Positions 16,120-25,795 of a DNA stretch of 64,000 nucleotides are shown piece by piece; positions within the stretch are counted from its first letter, which is position 1; each line of letters opens with the position of its first letter. The notes under the pieces are model-generated. The model worked only from the letters and a program-made list of their open reading frames with translations. It ran no database searches and was not told the origin of the DNA. Source of the stretch: Alphaproteobacteria bacterium (GTDB taxonomy: Bacteria; Pseudomonadota; Alphaproteobacteria; Reyranellales; Reyranellaceae); NCBI GenBank assembly GCA_017308235.1, contig JAFKFL010000013.1:62001-126000 (forward strand). The letters are read 5' to 3'. The translations under genes were made by a program, and so were the position numbers.

Positions 16120-17274
16120 ATGACGCCCAAGGATCCGCCGCTCTATCCCGACGATGCGATTCCCGAACCGCAGCACAACGGTCGCGGAGCGCTCAGCAAT
16201 TCTTCCAGCCGCTATGACAGCGAGAAGCGGATCCGCACGACCGACGGCTGGGAGTCGTCGGAGGAGCAGCCGTCGGACGAGGACGAGCTGCCGCCGTTGC
16301 GCACGACTCTGACACGCGATGCCACCCGCACCATCCTGGCGCGCAACACCTCGCCCGACGTCCCCTTCGACCGGTCGATCAATCCCTATCGCGGCTGCGA
16401 GCATGGCTGCATCTACTGCTTCGCGCGGCCCACCCACGCCTATCTCGGTCTTTCGCCCGGGCTCGATTTCGAAACCAAGATCCTGTTCAAGCCGGACGCC
16501 GCCAAGCTCCTCACCGCCGAGCTCGCTTCGCCCAAGTATCGCTGCGACGTGGTGGCGATGGGCACCAACACCGATCCCTACCAGCCAGTCGAACGCGAGC
16601 TCAAAGTCACGCGCCAGATCCTGCGTGTGCTGAGCGACTTCAATAATCCGGTGGGCATCGTCACCAAGAACCACCTGGTGACGCGCGACATCGACATCCT
16701 GGCCGACATGGCCAAGCGCAATCTCGCCGAGGTGTTCCTGTCGGTGACGACGCTCGACAAGGATCTCGCGCGCGCCATGGAGCCGCGTGCTTCCGCGCCC
16801 TATCGACGGCTGGACGCAATTCGCAAGCTTGCGGAAGCCGGCGTGCCGGTTGGCGTGATGTCGGCGCCGATGATCCCCGGCCTCAACGACCACGAGATGG
16901 AGGCCATCCTCGAGGCCTCGGTGGAGGCGGGCGCCACGCGGGCTGGCTTCACTGTTCTGCGCCTGCCGCTCGAGATCAAGGATCTGTTCGACGAATGGCT
17001 GCGGACCCATCGTCCGGACCGTGCCGAGCGCGTGTTGTCGCTGATCCGGCAGATGCGCGGCGGCGCGCTCTACCAGGCCGAGTTCGGCTTGCGCATGCGC
17101 GGCGAGGGGCCGATCGCCCAGCTTCTTGCCGCGCGCTTCTCGGCGGCCGTGAAGCGGCTTGGCCTCAATCGCATCCGCTATCGCCTCGATACGCTGCGCT
17201 TCGCCGTGCCTGAGTCGGCGCGCACTGCTCTTGTGGATGCCAAGCGCGACGCCCGGCAGATGAAGCTTCTTTGA
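16120..17274 (+). CDS. PA0069-type radical SAM protein (SplB-related)
   Basis: A 384-residue radical SAM enzyme. The 4Fe-4S motif is C-x3-C-x2-C in YRGCEHGCIYCFARP near residues 90-104. The region GTNTDPYQPVERELK and the C-terminal domain are typical of the PA0069 family, related to spore photoproduct lyase. The N-terminus (about 70 residues) is acidic and low in similarity. The substrate is not established; a link to DNA damage is suggested by the family relation and by the SOS-like box upstream. The downstream cyclase starts seven bases after its stop. Confidence 0.85.
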   Translation: MTPKDPPLYPDDAIPEPQHNGRGALSNSSSRYDSEKRIRTTDGWESSEEQPSDEDELPPLRTTLTRDATRTILARNTSPDVPFDRSINPYRGCEHGCIYCFARPTHAYLGLSPGLDFETKILFKPDAAKLLTAELASPKYRCDVVAMGTNTDPYQPVERELKVTRQILRVLSDFNNPVGIVTKNHLVTRDIDILADMAKRNLAEVFLSVTTLDKDLARAMEPRASAPYRRLDAIRKLAEAGVPVGVMSAPMIPGLNDHEMEAILEASVEAGATRAGFTVLRLPLEIKDLFDEWLRTHRPDRAERVLSLIRQMRGGALYQAEFGLRMRGEGPIAQLLAARFSAAVKRLGLNRIRYRLDTLRFAVPESARTALVDAKRDARQMKLL

Positions 17275-17280
17275 AGCAGC

Positions 17281-18345
17281 GTGCGATCTAAAGTAGCGTG
17301 TCCCGGTATGGGGCCCAGGGACGAGATACGCATCATCCTGCCGAAACTCGTAAGCTATGTCGTGGCGGCTGTCGTGATCGGCAGTGTTTACGGCTATTTT
17401 ACCACGACCGCTACGTCGCCGACCGATTTCCACGGATTGATCCGGGGCGGCGTCACCGGCGCTCTTATCGGTGGCATCATCGGTCCCTTGGATACTTTTT
17501 TGCTGCAAGCCCCAGGCGCCCCGCTGACGCGCGTGCCGTTTCTGCTCAACGTCGCCGTGCGGGCGATAGTCTACCTCGGAGTCTTTCTGTTTGCGCTGGT
17601 GGTCGGCCACTGGCTTGTGCCGGACCATCCGCAAACCAGCGTGTTTAGCTTCCAACGCCTCGACATCCTGTTCTGTTTCGCCGCCACCTTCGTGGTCAGT
17701 TTCGTGTTCGAGGTGAATCGGCTCCTGGGCCAAAACGTCCTGCTGGCCTTCACAACCGGCCGTTACTACCGTGCAAAAGTCGAGCAGCGCATCTTTCTCA
17801 TCATCGACATGAAGAACTCGACGGCGGCGGCCGAACGGCTGGGCGAGGTCGGCTTCCATCGACTGCTCAACCGCTTGGTCGTCGACTTGAGCGGAGCGAT
17901 CGTGTTGCGCAAGGGCGAGATCTACAAATACGTCGGCGATGAGGTGATCGCCACCTGGCCGCTCGCCGAAGGTGTGAAGGATGCGTATTGCCTGCGGGCC
18001 TGCTTCGCCGCTATCGCCCGACTGGTCGATCGCGCCGCCGACTATGAGCGCGAGTTCGGCAGGCGTGTGGAATTCCGCGCCGGCCTGCATTGCGGTCCGG
18101 TCGTCGTCGGCGAGATGGGATCTGTCAAGAAGGAGATCGCATTGAGCGGCGATACGCTCAACACGGCGGCGCGCATCGTCGATGCGTGCCGTGATACCGG
18201 CGAACAAGTGATCGCCTCTGCAGCGCTTCTCAACCAGCTTATTCTGCCCAAGAATATCATCGCCCGGCCGCTGGGTTTGGTTCCTCTGCGCGGCAAGGAA
18301 CAGGCGGTAGAACTCTTCGCGCTGGAGACGACGACAGCTTCTTAA
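17281..18345 (+). CDS. Membrane-bound class III adenylate/guanylate cyclase
   Basis: A 354-residue protein. About residues 20-160 hold four hydrophobic helices; the C-terminal part is a class III cyclase catalytic domain. The first metal Asp is in FLIIDMKNSTAAAERLG, the second in YVGDEVIATWPL, and the ribose/transition-state region is LSGDTLNTAARI. It makes cAMP or possibly cGMP; the purine-selecting residues cannot be fixed with confidence here. Start is GTG 17281 or ATG 17308; neither has a strong SD. It follows the radical SAM gene by seven bases, and its stop overlaps the stop of the converging nucleotidyltransferase gene by four bases. Confidence 0.85.
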   Translation: MRSKVACPGMGPRDEIRIILPKLVSYVVAAVVIGSVYGYFTTTATSPTDFHGLIRGGVTGALIGGIIGPLDTFLLQAPGAPLTRVPFLLNVAVRAIVYLGVFLFALVVGHWLVPDHPQTSVFSFQRLDILFCFAATFVVSFVFEVNRLLGQNVLLAFTTGRYYRAKVEQRIFLIIDMKNSTAAAERLGEVGFHRLLNRLVVDLSGAIVLRKGEIYKYVGDEVIATWPLAEGVKDAYCLRACFAAIARLVDRAADYEREFGRRVEFRAGLHCGPVVVGEMGSVKKEIALSGDTLNTAARIVDACRDTGEQVIASAALLNQLILPKNIIARPLGLVPLRGKEQAVELFALETTTAS

Positions 18346-18893
18346 TCGAGGAATTGCACCCTGGGCCACAGCTCGCGCCAGCGTTTGCTGGCGACACGGC
18401 TCTCGTACTCATCGCGGCGTGTGCGTCCGAAGGCAGTGGGCTGGCAACGCAGGTTGACCAGATCGTCGACGCCGAGCGGTGCGATCACGGTGAGCGAATC
18501 GTCCGCTTCGAGGCGCACGCCCACCGCGGTCACCGTCTCCAGCCAATAGATCATCGAATCGGCCGTACTCTTGTGCTGCGGCAAGCTCTTCCAGATGTGC
18601 ATGCGCGCCTGGTTGCGCACCTGCCACGGCAGGCCGGGCTTCAGGCCGCCGAGTTGCGCCTCGTAGCGCGCTTCCGGCTCTTTCGAGAGATCGCCGGCGT
18701 CATAGTAGAGCACGTCGATGTCAGCCGGCGGTCGAGGCGGCTGGATGCCATGCAGGTGATCCCACACGCGATTGCGCACGAAGCCTGCGGCGATGCACCA
18801 GTCCGGCAGGCCGAGCGTGCGGACCGCGCGAAGCTGTTCCATACCCACAGGATCCTGCGCAATGATGTCGGTGACGAGAGACATGGGCCGCAC
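18342..18893 (-). CDS. Nucleotidyltransferase-like family protein (PF06042 type)
   Basis: A 183-residue protein of the family formerly DUF925. It has the CIAAGFVRNRVWDHLHG segment near residues 33-49 and the PPADIDVLYYDAGDLSKE motif near residues 55-72, whose DID resembles the metal-binding carboxylates of pol-beta-type nucleotidyltransferases. The substrate is unknown. It converges with the cyclase gene and diverges from rnhB. Confidence 0.75.
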   Translation of the reverse strand: MRPMSLVTDIIAQDPVGMEQLRAVRTLGLPDWCIAAGFVRNRVWDHLHGIQPPRPPADIDVLYYDAGDLSKEPEARYEAQLGGLKPGLPWQVRNQARMHIWKSLPQHKSTADSMIYWLETVTAVGVRLEADDSLTVIAPLGVDDLVNLRCQPTAFGRTRRDEYESRVASKRWRELWPRVQFLD

Positions 18894-18915
18894 TTTACGC
18901 GGTGATCGTGGGGAT

Positions 18916-19569
18916 ATGCCGAGCTTCCGTTACGAAAAGCGCTGCGAAGCGCCGGGCGTCATCAGGATCGCCGGCATCGACGAGGTCGGCCGCGGTCCGA
19001 TGGCCGGTCCGGTGGTCGCCGCGGTGGCGATTATCGACCGCACGCTTGCCAAGCGGAAGCTGCTCCGGCTGATCGACGATTCCAAGAAATTGATGCTCGA
19101 GGACCGAGAGGAGGCCTACGAGGCCATGATCGCTTCGGGCGCCGTGCACTATGCGGTCGGCGAAGCGAGCGTCGCGGAAATCGACAGCATCAACATCCTG
19201 CAGGCGACCTTCCTTGCCATGCGCCGCGCCCTGCAGGCGCTCGTCGATCAGCCGGACGTCGTGCTGATCGATGGCAATCGCGCACCGCCAGACCTCGGTT
19301 GCCGGGCCGAGACCATTATCGGCGGTGACGCGCGGTCGTATTCAATTGCGGCGGCGTCGATCCTGGCCAAGGTTACGCGCGACCGCTACATGCATGGGCT
19401 TGCCGCGTCATTCCCGGGCTATGGTTGGGAGACCAACGTCGGCTATAATACGGTGGAGCACCTTGCGGCGCTGAACCGGCTCGGCCCGACGCCGCATCAC
19501 CGCAAGAGCTTTGCACCGGTGACGCGCCTTTTGGAGCCCGAGCTCTTCGAGAGCATGAGTCATGACTGA
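18916..19569 (+). CDS. rnhB: Ribonuclease HII
   Basis: Removes ribonucleotides from DNA and RNA-DNA hybrids. It has 217 residues from ATG 18916. The catalytic carboxylates are in AGIDEVGRGPMAGP (Asp and Glu near residues 17-18) and VLIDGN (near residue 117), with ARSYSIAAASILAKVTRD as the third conserved block. The frame is open upstream to 18772, but similarity starts only at the MPSFRYEK segment. The last bases overlap the start of a small gene, so the two are probably co-translated. Confidence 0.95.
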   Translation: MPSFRYEKRCEAPGVIRIAGIDEVGRGPMAGPVVAAVAIIDRTLAKRKLLRLIDDSKKLMLEDREEAYEAMIASGAVHYAVGEASVAEIDSINILQATFLAMRRALQALVDQPDVVLIDGNRAPPDLGCRAETIIGGDARSYSIAAASILAKVTRDRYMHGLAASFPGYGWETNVGYNTVEHLAALNRLGPTPHHRKSFAPVTRLLEPELFESMSHD

Positions 19570-19801
19570 CAAGAACAAGGACAGCGAACACGGCCGGCTC
19601 TTCGCCGAGCTCCGGGCCGAGGTGTCAAAGCTCGGCGAGGGCGAGACCCGGGAGCGACTGCTGACGCGGCTCGACCGCCTCGAAAAGTCGCTGCACACCT
19701 CATCCTTCGGCGAGCATGTGAAGGCCTTCGTCGAGGAAGCCGAGGAAGAGGCTGCAGCGATCGGCCCGTTCATGGCGAGACTGTCGAGCCTGCTGCCCTA
19801 G
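19562..19801 (+). CDS. Small acidic protein of unknown function
   Basis: A 79-residue protein with a predicted coiled-coil-like pattern of Glu, Arg and Leu (FAELRAEVSKLGEGETRERL, then LDRLEKSL) and an Ala/Glu-rich C-terminal helix. No recognised domain and no membrane segment. Its ATG lies inside the last codons of rnhB, an 8-base overlap, so translational coupling is likely. Codon use resembles its neighbours, which supports a real gene. It lies between rnhB and ccrM. Confidence 0.55.
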   Translation: MTDKNKDSEHGRLFAELRAEVSKLGEGETRERLLTRLDRLEKSLHTSSFGEHVKAFVEEAEEEAAAIGPFMARLSSLLP

Positions 19802-19836
19802 CCGCCGCTAGGTCTGGTATCCTTCCCTTGTGGACT

Positions 19837-21012
<1,176 letters not shown>

Positions 21013-21066
21013 GCGCGCCGGCCGGCGCTTACCCATGCGGCCTTGTTGTGCTTAAGATGACCGCAG

Positions 21067-21873
21067 ATGGAACCTGCGTCGTCTCGACAGAGAGAAATAC
21101 TTGCGCTGGCCCGCGTCCAGGGACGGGTAAGCGTCGATGGCCTCGCCGAGAAATTCGACGTGACGCCGCAGACGATCCGCAAGGACCTCAACGACCTTTG
21201 TGAACAACGGCTGCTGAGCCGCATTCACGGCGGCGCCATCATCGCCTCCGGTGTCGAGAATACCGCCTACGAGGCACGCCGCCTGATCGCCGCTCGCGAG
21301 AAGCGGGCGATCGGGGACGCCGCAGCGGCGCTGGTCCCCGATCAAAGCTCGCTGTTCATCAACATCGGCACCACGACTGAGGAAGTTGCGCGCGCCCTCA
21401 TCGGCCATGAGGATTTGCTGGTCATCACCAACAATCTCAACGTCGCGCGCACGCTCTATCCCTATCCCAGCTTCGATGTGATCGTGGCCGGCGGTCCGGT
21501 GCGGCGAAGCGACGGCGCCGTCGTTGGCGCTGCGGCCGTCGATCTCATCCGCCAGTTCAAGGTCGACACCGCGGTGATCGGCACTTCGGCGATCGATGAG
21601 GAAGGAGCACTCCTCGACTTCGATTATCGCGAGGTGCGGGTCAGCCAGGCGATCATGGAGAACGCCCGCCGCGTCATCCTGGTCGCCGACCGGCTGAAGC
21701 TCGAGCGCACAGCGCCGGTCCGGATCGGCCATATCTCCCAGGTCCAGGTCTTCGTCACCGACCGACTTTCATCCGCTGGCCTGCGCGACATCTGCCTTCA
21801 GAATTCGGTCGAAGTCATCGAGACCGCACCGGTGGAAGTGGCCGGGCTCGACCAGGTAAAACAAGCGCGCTAA
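21067..21873 (+). CDS. glpR: DeoR-family regulator of glycerol-3-phosphate metabolism
   Basis: A 268-residue repressor: N-terminal DeoR helix-turn-helix (about residues 5-55, RQREILALARVQGRVSVDGL then VTPQTIRKDL), followed by a sugar-phosphate-sensing domain with NIGTTTEEVA and ITNNLNVA motifs. The inducer is expected to be glycerol-3-phosphate. It is directly upstream of glpD with a probable operator between them, so the name GlpR is well supported by context. The other DeoR options are less likely. Confidence 0.85.
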   Translation: MEPASSRQREILALARVQGRVSVDGLAEKFDVTPQTIRKDLNDLCEQRLLSRIHGGAIIASGVENTAYEARRLIAAREKRAIGDAAAALVPDQSSLFINIGTTTEEVARALIGHEDLLVITNNLNVARTLYPYPSFDVIVAGGPVRRSDGAVVGAAAVDLIRQFKVDTAVIGTSAIDEEGALLDFDYREVRVSQAIMENARRVILVADRLKLERTAPVRIGHISQVQVFVTDRLSSAGLRDICLQNSVEVIETAPVEVAGLDQVKQAR

Positions 21874-21887
21874 GCGCGCGGTTTTCT
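21865..21887 (+). terminator. Possible terminator at the end of glpR
   Basis: GCGCGC (21865-21870) and GCGCGC (21874-21879) can pair around a TAA loop that is the glpR stop codon itself. They are followed by GGTTTTCTT. The stem is short and the loop is only three bases, so this is a weak candidate. Confidence 0.4.
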
Positions 21888-21930
21888 TCGATTCGGCTCG
21901 CTTATGGCAATTTATAGGCGCAATACCGCC

Positions 21931-21992
21931 TTGCGAAGGCATATTTGGGCGGTTATATTTCGAATTAACAGAAAACGAAAATAATACGAAAA
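21931..21992 (+). promoter_or_regulatory. glpD promoter with GlpR-type operator half-sites
   Basis: TTGCGA (21931-21936), 17 bases, then TATATT (21954-21959) is a good sigma-70 promoter. Just downstream are TTTCG (21958-21962), CGAAAA (21976-21981) and CGAAAA (21987-21992). The last two are direct repeats 11 bases apart, like the TTCG/CGAA half-sites used by DeoR-type GlpR repressors. The region is AT-rich compared with its surroundings. Confidence 0.6.
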
Positions 21993-21993
21993 A

Positions 21994-23535
21994 TTGTCGA
22001 TAGATTTCGACCTCGCCGTTATCGGCGGCGGCATCAACGGCTGCGGAATCGCCCGCGAAGCCGTCCGGCGCGGGCTTTCCGTGTTCTTGTGCGAACAGGA
22101 AGACCTTGCTTCCGGGACGTCGTCGGCTTCGACCAAGCTGATCCACGGTGGGTTGCGCTACCTGGAACACTACGAGTTCCGGCTGGTGCGCAAAGCATTG
22201 CAGGAGCGCGAGGTGCTGTGGCGCATGGCGCCGCACATCGTGAAGCCGTTGCGCTTCGTCCTGCCGCATCATGCCGGCCTGCGGCCGCGATGGCTGCTAC
22301 GACTGGGGCTCTATCTTTACGATCATCTCGGCGGACGGAAGTTGCTGCCGGCGACCCGGACCCTCGATCTGCAGCATGATCCGGCCGGAGCGCCCTTGAG
22401 GCCGAGCTTCAGTCGCGCCTTTGAATACTCCGACTGCTGGGTCGATGATTCTCGTCTTGTGGTCATGAACGCCATCGATGCCGCACGGCATGGGGCGACC
22501 ATCCGCACGCGAACGCGCTGTCTGTCGGCTGACCGCGCCAACGGTGCCTGGAGCCTCGAGGTCGAGAACCGGCACACGATGGAGCGCAGCCGCGTGCGTG
22601 CCAAGGTGCTGGTCAATGCGGCCGGGCCTTGGGTCAGGAGCGTATTGTCCAACGCCGCGCCCGCCGATGCCTCGGTCAGGATCCGGCTGGTGCAGGGCTC
22701 GCACATCGTCGTGCGGCGGCTGTACGACCACGACAAGTGCTACATTTTCCAGAACGCCGACGGGAGGATTGTCTTTGCGATCCCCTTCGAACGCGACTTC
22801 ACCCTGATCGGCACGACCGATCGGGATTATGTCGGCGATCCAGCCAGTGTGAAGGCGAGCGAGGAAGAGATCACCTATCTCTGCGCCGCGGTCAGCGACT
22901 ATTTCCGCAAGCCTGTCACGTCAGCTGACGTCGTCTGGTCCTATTCCGGCGTCCGGCCGCTCTATGACGACGGCATTTCCGAAGCGCAGGCCGTGACCCG
23001 CGACTATGTGCTGGTGCTTGACGCGCCGTCGGGCGAACCTGCCCTGCTCAATGTCGTGGGTGGAAAGATCACCACCTTTCGACGTTTGGCTTCGGCTGTT
23101 CTCGACAAGCTCGCGCCGCATCTGCCGTCGATGCGTCCGCCGGCTGATGCTGCTGCTTTGCCAGGTGGCGACTTCCCGGTTCAGGGCTTCGATGCGTTGG
23201 TCACCGACCTTGGTGGCCGCCATCCCTATCTGTCGGCCGATCACGCGATGCGGTTGGCGCGCGCCTACGGCACACGCGCTTTCGTTCTGCTCGAAGGCGC
23301 ACGCAGTCTCGGTGATCTTGGCCGATCGTTCGGTGCTGACCTCACCGAACGCGAGGTCGGCTTCCTGATGGACCAGGAATGGGCCGAAACCGCCGCCGAC
23401 GTCGCGTGGCGCCGTTCCAAGCTCGGTTTGCGCCTGACGGCCACTGAGCTGGCCGAGCTCGACAACTGGATGACGGCACGCCACAGACGGCCAGGCACTG
23501 GCCCTTCGTTGCAGCGCGCGGATTACCGCGCCTGA
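21994..23535 (+). CDS. glpD: Aerobic glycerol-3-phosphate dehydrogenase
   Basis: Membrane-associated FAD enzyme that oxidises sn-glycerol-3-phosphate to dihydroxyacetone phosphate and feeds electrons to quinone. It has 513 residues, normal for the family. The FAD-binding GGGINGCGIAREAVRRGLSV motif begins near residue 10, and the SSASTKLIHGGLRYLEHYEF block follows at 46-65. It starts at TTG 21994, with a very poor SD, which is unusual for this window. GlpR and its putative operator are upstream. No glycerol kinase or facilitator gene is present in the window. Confidence 0.95.
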   Translation: MSIDFDLAVIGGGINGCGIAREAVRRGLSVFLCEQEDLASGTSSASTKLIHGGLRYLEHYEFRLVRKALQEREVLWRMAPHIVKPLRFVLPHHAGLRPRWLLRLGLYLYDHLGGRKLLPATRTLDLQHDPAGAPLRPSFSRAFEYSDCWVDDSRLVVMNAIDAARHGATIRTRTRCLSADRANGAWSLEVENRHTMERSRVRAKVLVNAAGPWVRSVLSNAAPADASVRIRLVQGSHIVVRRLYDHDKCYIFQNADGRIVFAIPFERDFTLIGTTDRDYVGDPASVKASEEEITYLCAAVSDYFRKPVTSADVVWSYSGVRPLYDDGISEAQAVTRDYVLVLDAPSGEPALLNVVGGKITTFRRLASAVLDKLAPHLPSMRPPADAAALPGGDFPVQGFDALVTDLGGRHPYLSADHAMRLARAYGTRAFVLLEGARSLGDLGRSFGADLTEREVGFLMDQEWAETAADVAWRRSKLGLRLTATELAELDNWMTARHRRPGTGPSLQRADYRA

Positions 23536-23555
23536 CTTGGGATGCCGCCGACCTC

Positions 23556-24611
23556 CTAGCCCTTCGCGACGTGCTCGATCACCTTGCGCATGACCGTCGG
23601 CAGGGCGCGATCGGTCATCTGGTCGACCGTGCACCAGGCGCTGCCGGGCGCGAGCTTGGCGAGGCCCGAGGTCGCGGCGACGGCATGCGCGACGGCGAGC
23701 TCAAGATGGAAATGGGTGAAGGTGTGGCGCACGCCGCCGTCGAGCACCTTCCATCGTGCCGGCACGGGCGCCTGCTTCAAAGCCTCGATGATCGACAGCG
23801 TCCCCTCGCGCCAGTCGCTTGACGGCACTTCGTCCATGCCGCCCAGCAAGCCTTTGGTCGGCCGCTTGCGCAGCAGCACCGCGCCATCCTTGCGCGTAAG
23901 CACGAAGGCAAGTCCGCGTCGCGTTGGCCTTTCGGCCTTGGGCGCGCGCCGCGGCAGCTCCTCCGCAATGCCCCGCTTGCGCGCGACACAGCCTGCCATC
24001 AGCGGGCAGATGACACAGCGCGGGCGGCGCGGCGTGCAGACAGTGGCACCAAGATCCATCATCGCCTGGGCGTAGTCGCCGGCACGGCGCTGCGGCACCA
24101 GGGCGGCCGCCCGCAAGTTGATCTCGGCCTTGGCGTCGGGCAGCGGCGTCTCGATCGCGAACAGGCGCGCGATCACGCGCTCGACATTGCCGTCGACCGC
24201 CGACGCCGGCTCATCGAAGGCGATCGCTCGGATGGCGGCGGCGGTGTAGGGGCCGATGCCGGGCAGCGCCAGCAATTCTTCTTCGTCGCGCGGGAAAACG
24301 CCGCCGTGATGTTCCGTCACGGCCCGTGCACACGCATGCAGGTTACGAGCCCGTGCGTAGTAGCCGAGACCTGCCCAGGCCGAGAGCACCTCGTCGATCG
24401 GTGCGCGCGCCAACGCGTCGACCGTGGGCCAACGCTTCACAAAGCGGTGAAAGTAGTCGCCGACCGTGGCGACGGTCGTCTGCTGCAGCATGATCTCCGA
24501 CAGCCAGACGAGATAAGGCGCGCTGCGTTTCCCCGCCGGCGCGCGCCAGGGCAGGGTGCGACGATGACGATCGTACCAATCGAGCAGGCGTGTGGCGTGG
24601 GTCATGGTCAT
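23556..24611 (-). CDS. mutY: A/G-specific adenine DNA glycosylase
   Basis: Removes adenine mispaired with 8-oxoguanine. It has 351 residues. The catalytic Glu is in SEIMLQQTTV near residue 40, the helix-hairpin-helix is LPGIGPYTAAAI, and the catalytic Asp is in SAVDGNVERV. The 4Fe-4S cluster cysteines are C-x6-C-x2-C-x5-C in CTPRRPRCVICPLMAGC. A C-terminal MutT-like domain (about 225-350) recognises 8-oxoG. The gene diverges from the DUF721-DsbA fusion and converges on glpD. Confidence 0.96.
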   Translation of the reverse strand: MTMTHATRLLDWYDRHRRTLPWRAPAGKRSAPYLVWLSEIMLQQTTVATVGDYFHRFVKRWPTVDALARAPIDEVLSAWAGLGYYARARNLHACARAVTEHHGGVFPRDEEELLALPGIGPYTAAAIRAIAFDEPASAVDGNVERVIARLFAIETPLPDAKAEINLRAAALVPQRRAGDYAQAMMDLGATVCTPRRPRCVICPLMAGCVARKRGIAEELPRRAPKAERPTRRGLAFVLTRKDGAVLLRKRPTKGLLGGMDEVPSSDWREGTLSIIEALKQAPVPARWKVLDGGVRHTFTHFHLELAVAHAVAATSGLAKLAPGSAWCTVDQMTDRALPTVMRKVIEHVAKG

Positions 24612-24645
24612 GCGAGAGGCCGTGGCCTAGCATAAGGAGCAGACT

Positions 24646-25740
24646 TTGAAAGGGTCCATGCGGGAAAACGGCTTTCGCGCGATCGGCGGAGTTACCCGGC
24701 AGCTCACCTCGGGGATTACTCCGAAAGGTGGCAAGGGACGCGGCGTTCCGCTTGCCCGCCTGAAGGTCGAATGGTCGGCGATCGTCGGCGCAGAGGTCGC
24801 GCGCGTTTCGCGTCCCGATGCGCTGGTGGCCGGACGTGGCGCCCGCACGACGCAGGGTGGGGCCATGATCCTGCGCTTGCGCGTGGCAGGTGCCGCATCG
24901 CTTGAGATCCAGCATATGGCCGATCGGTTGGTCGAACGGGTGAACGGCTATTTCGGCCATCGCCTGATCGACGAGATTCGCCTGATGCAGGGCGGCATTG
25001 CGCCGCCAGCACCGACACGGGCGCTGCCCGCTGCCGATCCGGCCAGCGTACGGCGCATTGCCGAGCGGGTAGAAACGGTGAAGGATCCCGAGCTCAAGGC
25101 GGCGCTCGCCCGATTGGGCACCCGCATCGCCGCCAGCCGGCGCAGTATCCTGCTGGGCGGATTGGGCGCGGTCCTGTTCGCGCGCGCGCCGCGGGCCCAG
25201 GAGCCGACCGAGGAGCAGGCGAAGGTGCTCGCGGTCCAACCTGATGACCATGTCCTCGGCAAAGCCAATGCGCCAAACCTCATCATCGACTATTTCTCGC
25301 TGACCTGCCCGCACTGCGCCAATTTCTCTGCCGCCGTGCTGCCGGACCTGCGAAAGGTCTTCGTCGATACCGGCAAGGCCCGCTTCGTCTATCGCCACTT
25401 CCCCTCCGACTCGATCGCGACCCATGCGAGCCAGCTCGCCGAATGCGCCGGCCCGGGCGACTTCTTCGACGCGATCGAGGTCTTGTTTCGCTCCCAGGTC
25501 GATTGGCTGACCGCCGCCGATCCCGAAACGGAAATGGTGAAAATCCTGGAGAAGAAGGGTGTTGCCGCCGGCAAGTGCCTCACGGACGACCAGCTTTTGA
25601 ACAAGATCGTCGCCGATGTGCAGAGCGGCCAGGTGTTGGGGGTGCGGCAGACGCCAACCCTGTTCATCAATGGCCAGAATTGTGGGAATCCCGGCGGGAC
25701 CGATGCCATCGGCAAGATTCTCCGGGATATCGGCCGGTAA
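24646..25740 (+). CDS. DUF721 (DciA-like) domain fused in frame to a DsbA-like thioredoxin domain
   Basis: A single 364-residue open frame with two parts. Residues 1 to about 163 are a DUF721 domain, related to the DnaB-helicase loader DciA (VPLARLKVEWSAIVGAEVAR, then EIQHMADRLVERVNGYFG). Then comes a signal-like segment SRRSILLGGLGAVLFARAP (about 165-183), followed by a DsbA-like domain with the redox motif CPHC near residue 222. The TTG start 24646 has AAGGAG at six bases. In related genomes these are normally two genes. In-frame GTG 25078 or TTG 25114 could start a separate exported DsbA, but neither has a strong SD. Confidence 0.75.
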   Translation: MKGSMRENGFRAIGGVTRQLTSGITPKGGKGRGVPLARLKVEWSAIVGAEVARVSRPDALVAGRGARTTQGGAMILRLRVAGAASLEIQHMADRLVERVNGYFGHRLIDEIRLMQGGIAPPAPTRALPAADPASVRRIAERVETVKDPELKAALARLGTRIAASRRSILLGGLGAVLFARAPRAQEPTEEQAKVLAVQPDDHVLGKANAPNLIIDYFSLTCPHCANFSAAVLPDLRKVFVDTGKARFVYRHFPSDSIATHASQLAECAGPGDFFDAIEVLFRSQVDWLTAADPETEMVKILEKKGVAAGKCLTDDQLLNKIVADVQSGQVLGVRQTPTLFINGQNCGNPGGTDAIGKILRDIGR

Positions 25741-25795
25741 AGGTTTGACTCCCCACAGGCTAAATTCCCAAGATGTAGTGGAGAGGAAGTCGAGT

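Noticed and set aside
15883-18369. Very long open frame on the minus strand across moaB, the radical SAM and cyclase genes
   Set aside because: It is a shadow of real plus-strand genes in high-GC DNA; the amino-acid composition (His/Arg/Gly/Asp rich) is that of an antisense frame, and no family is recognisable.
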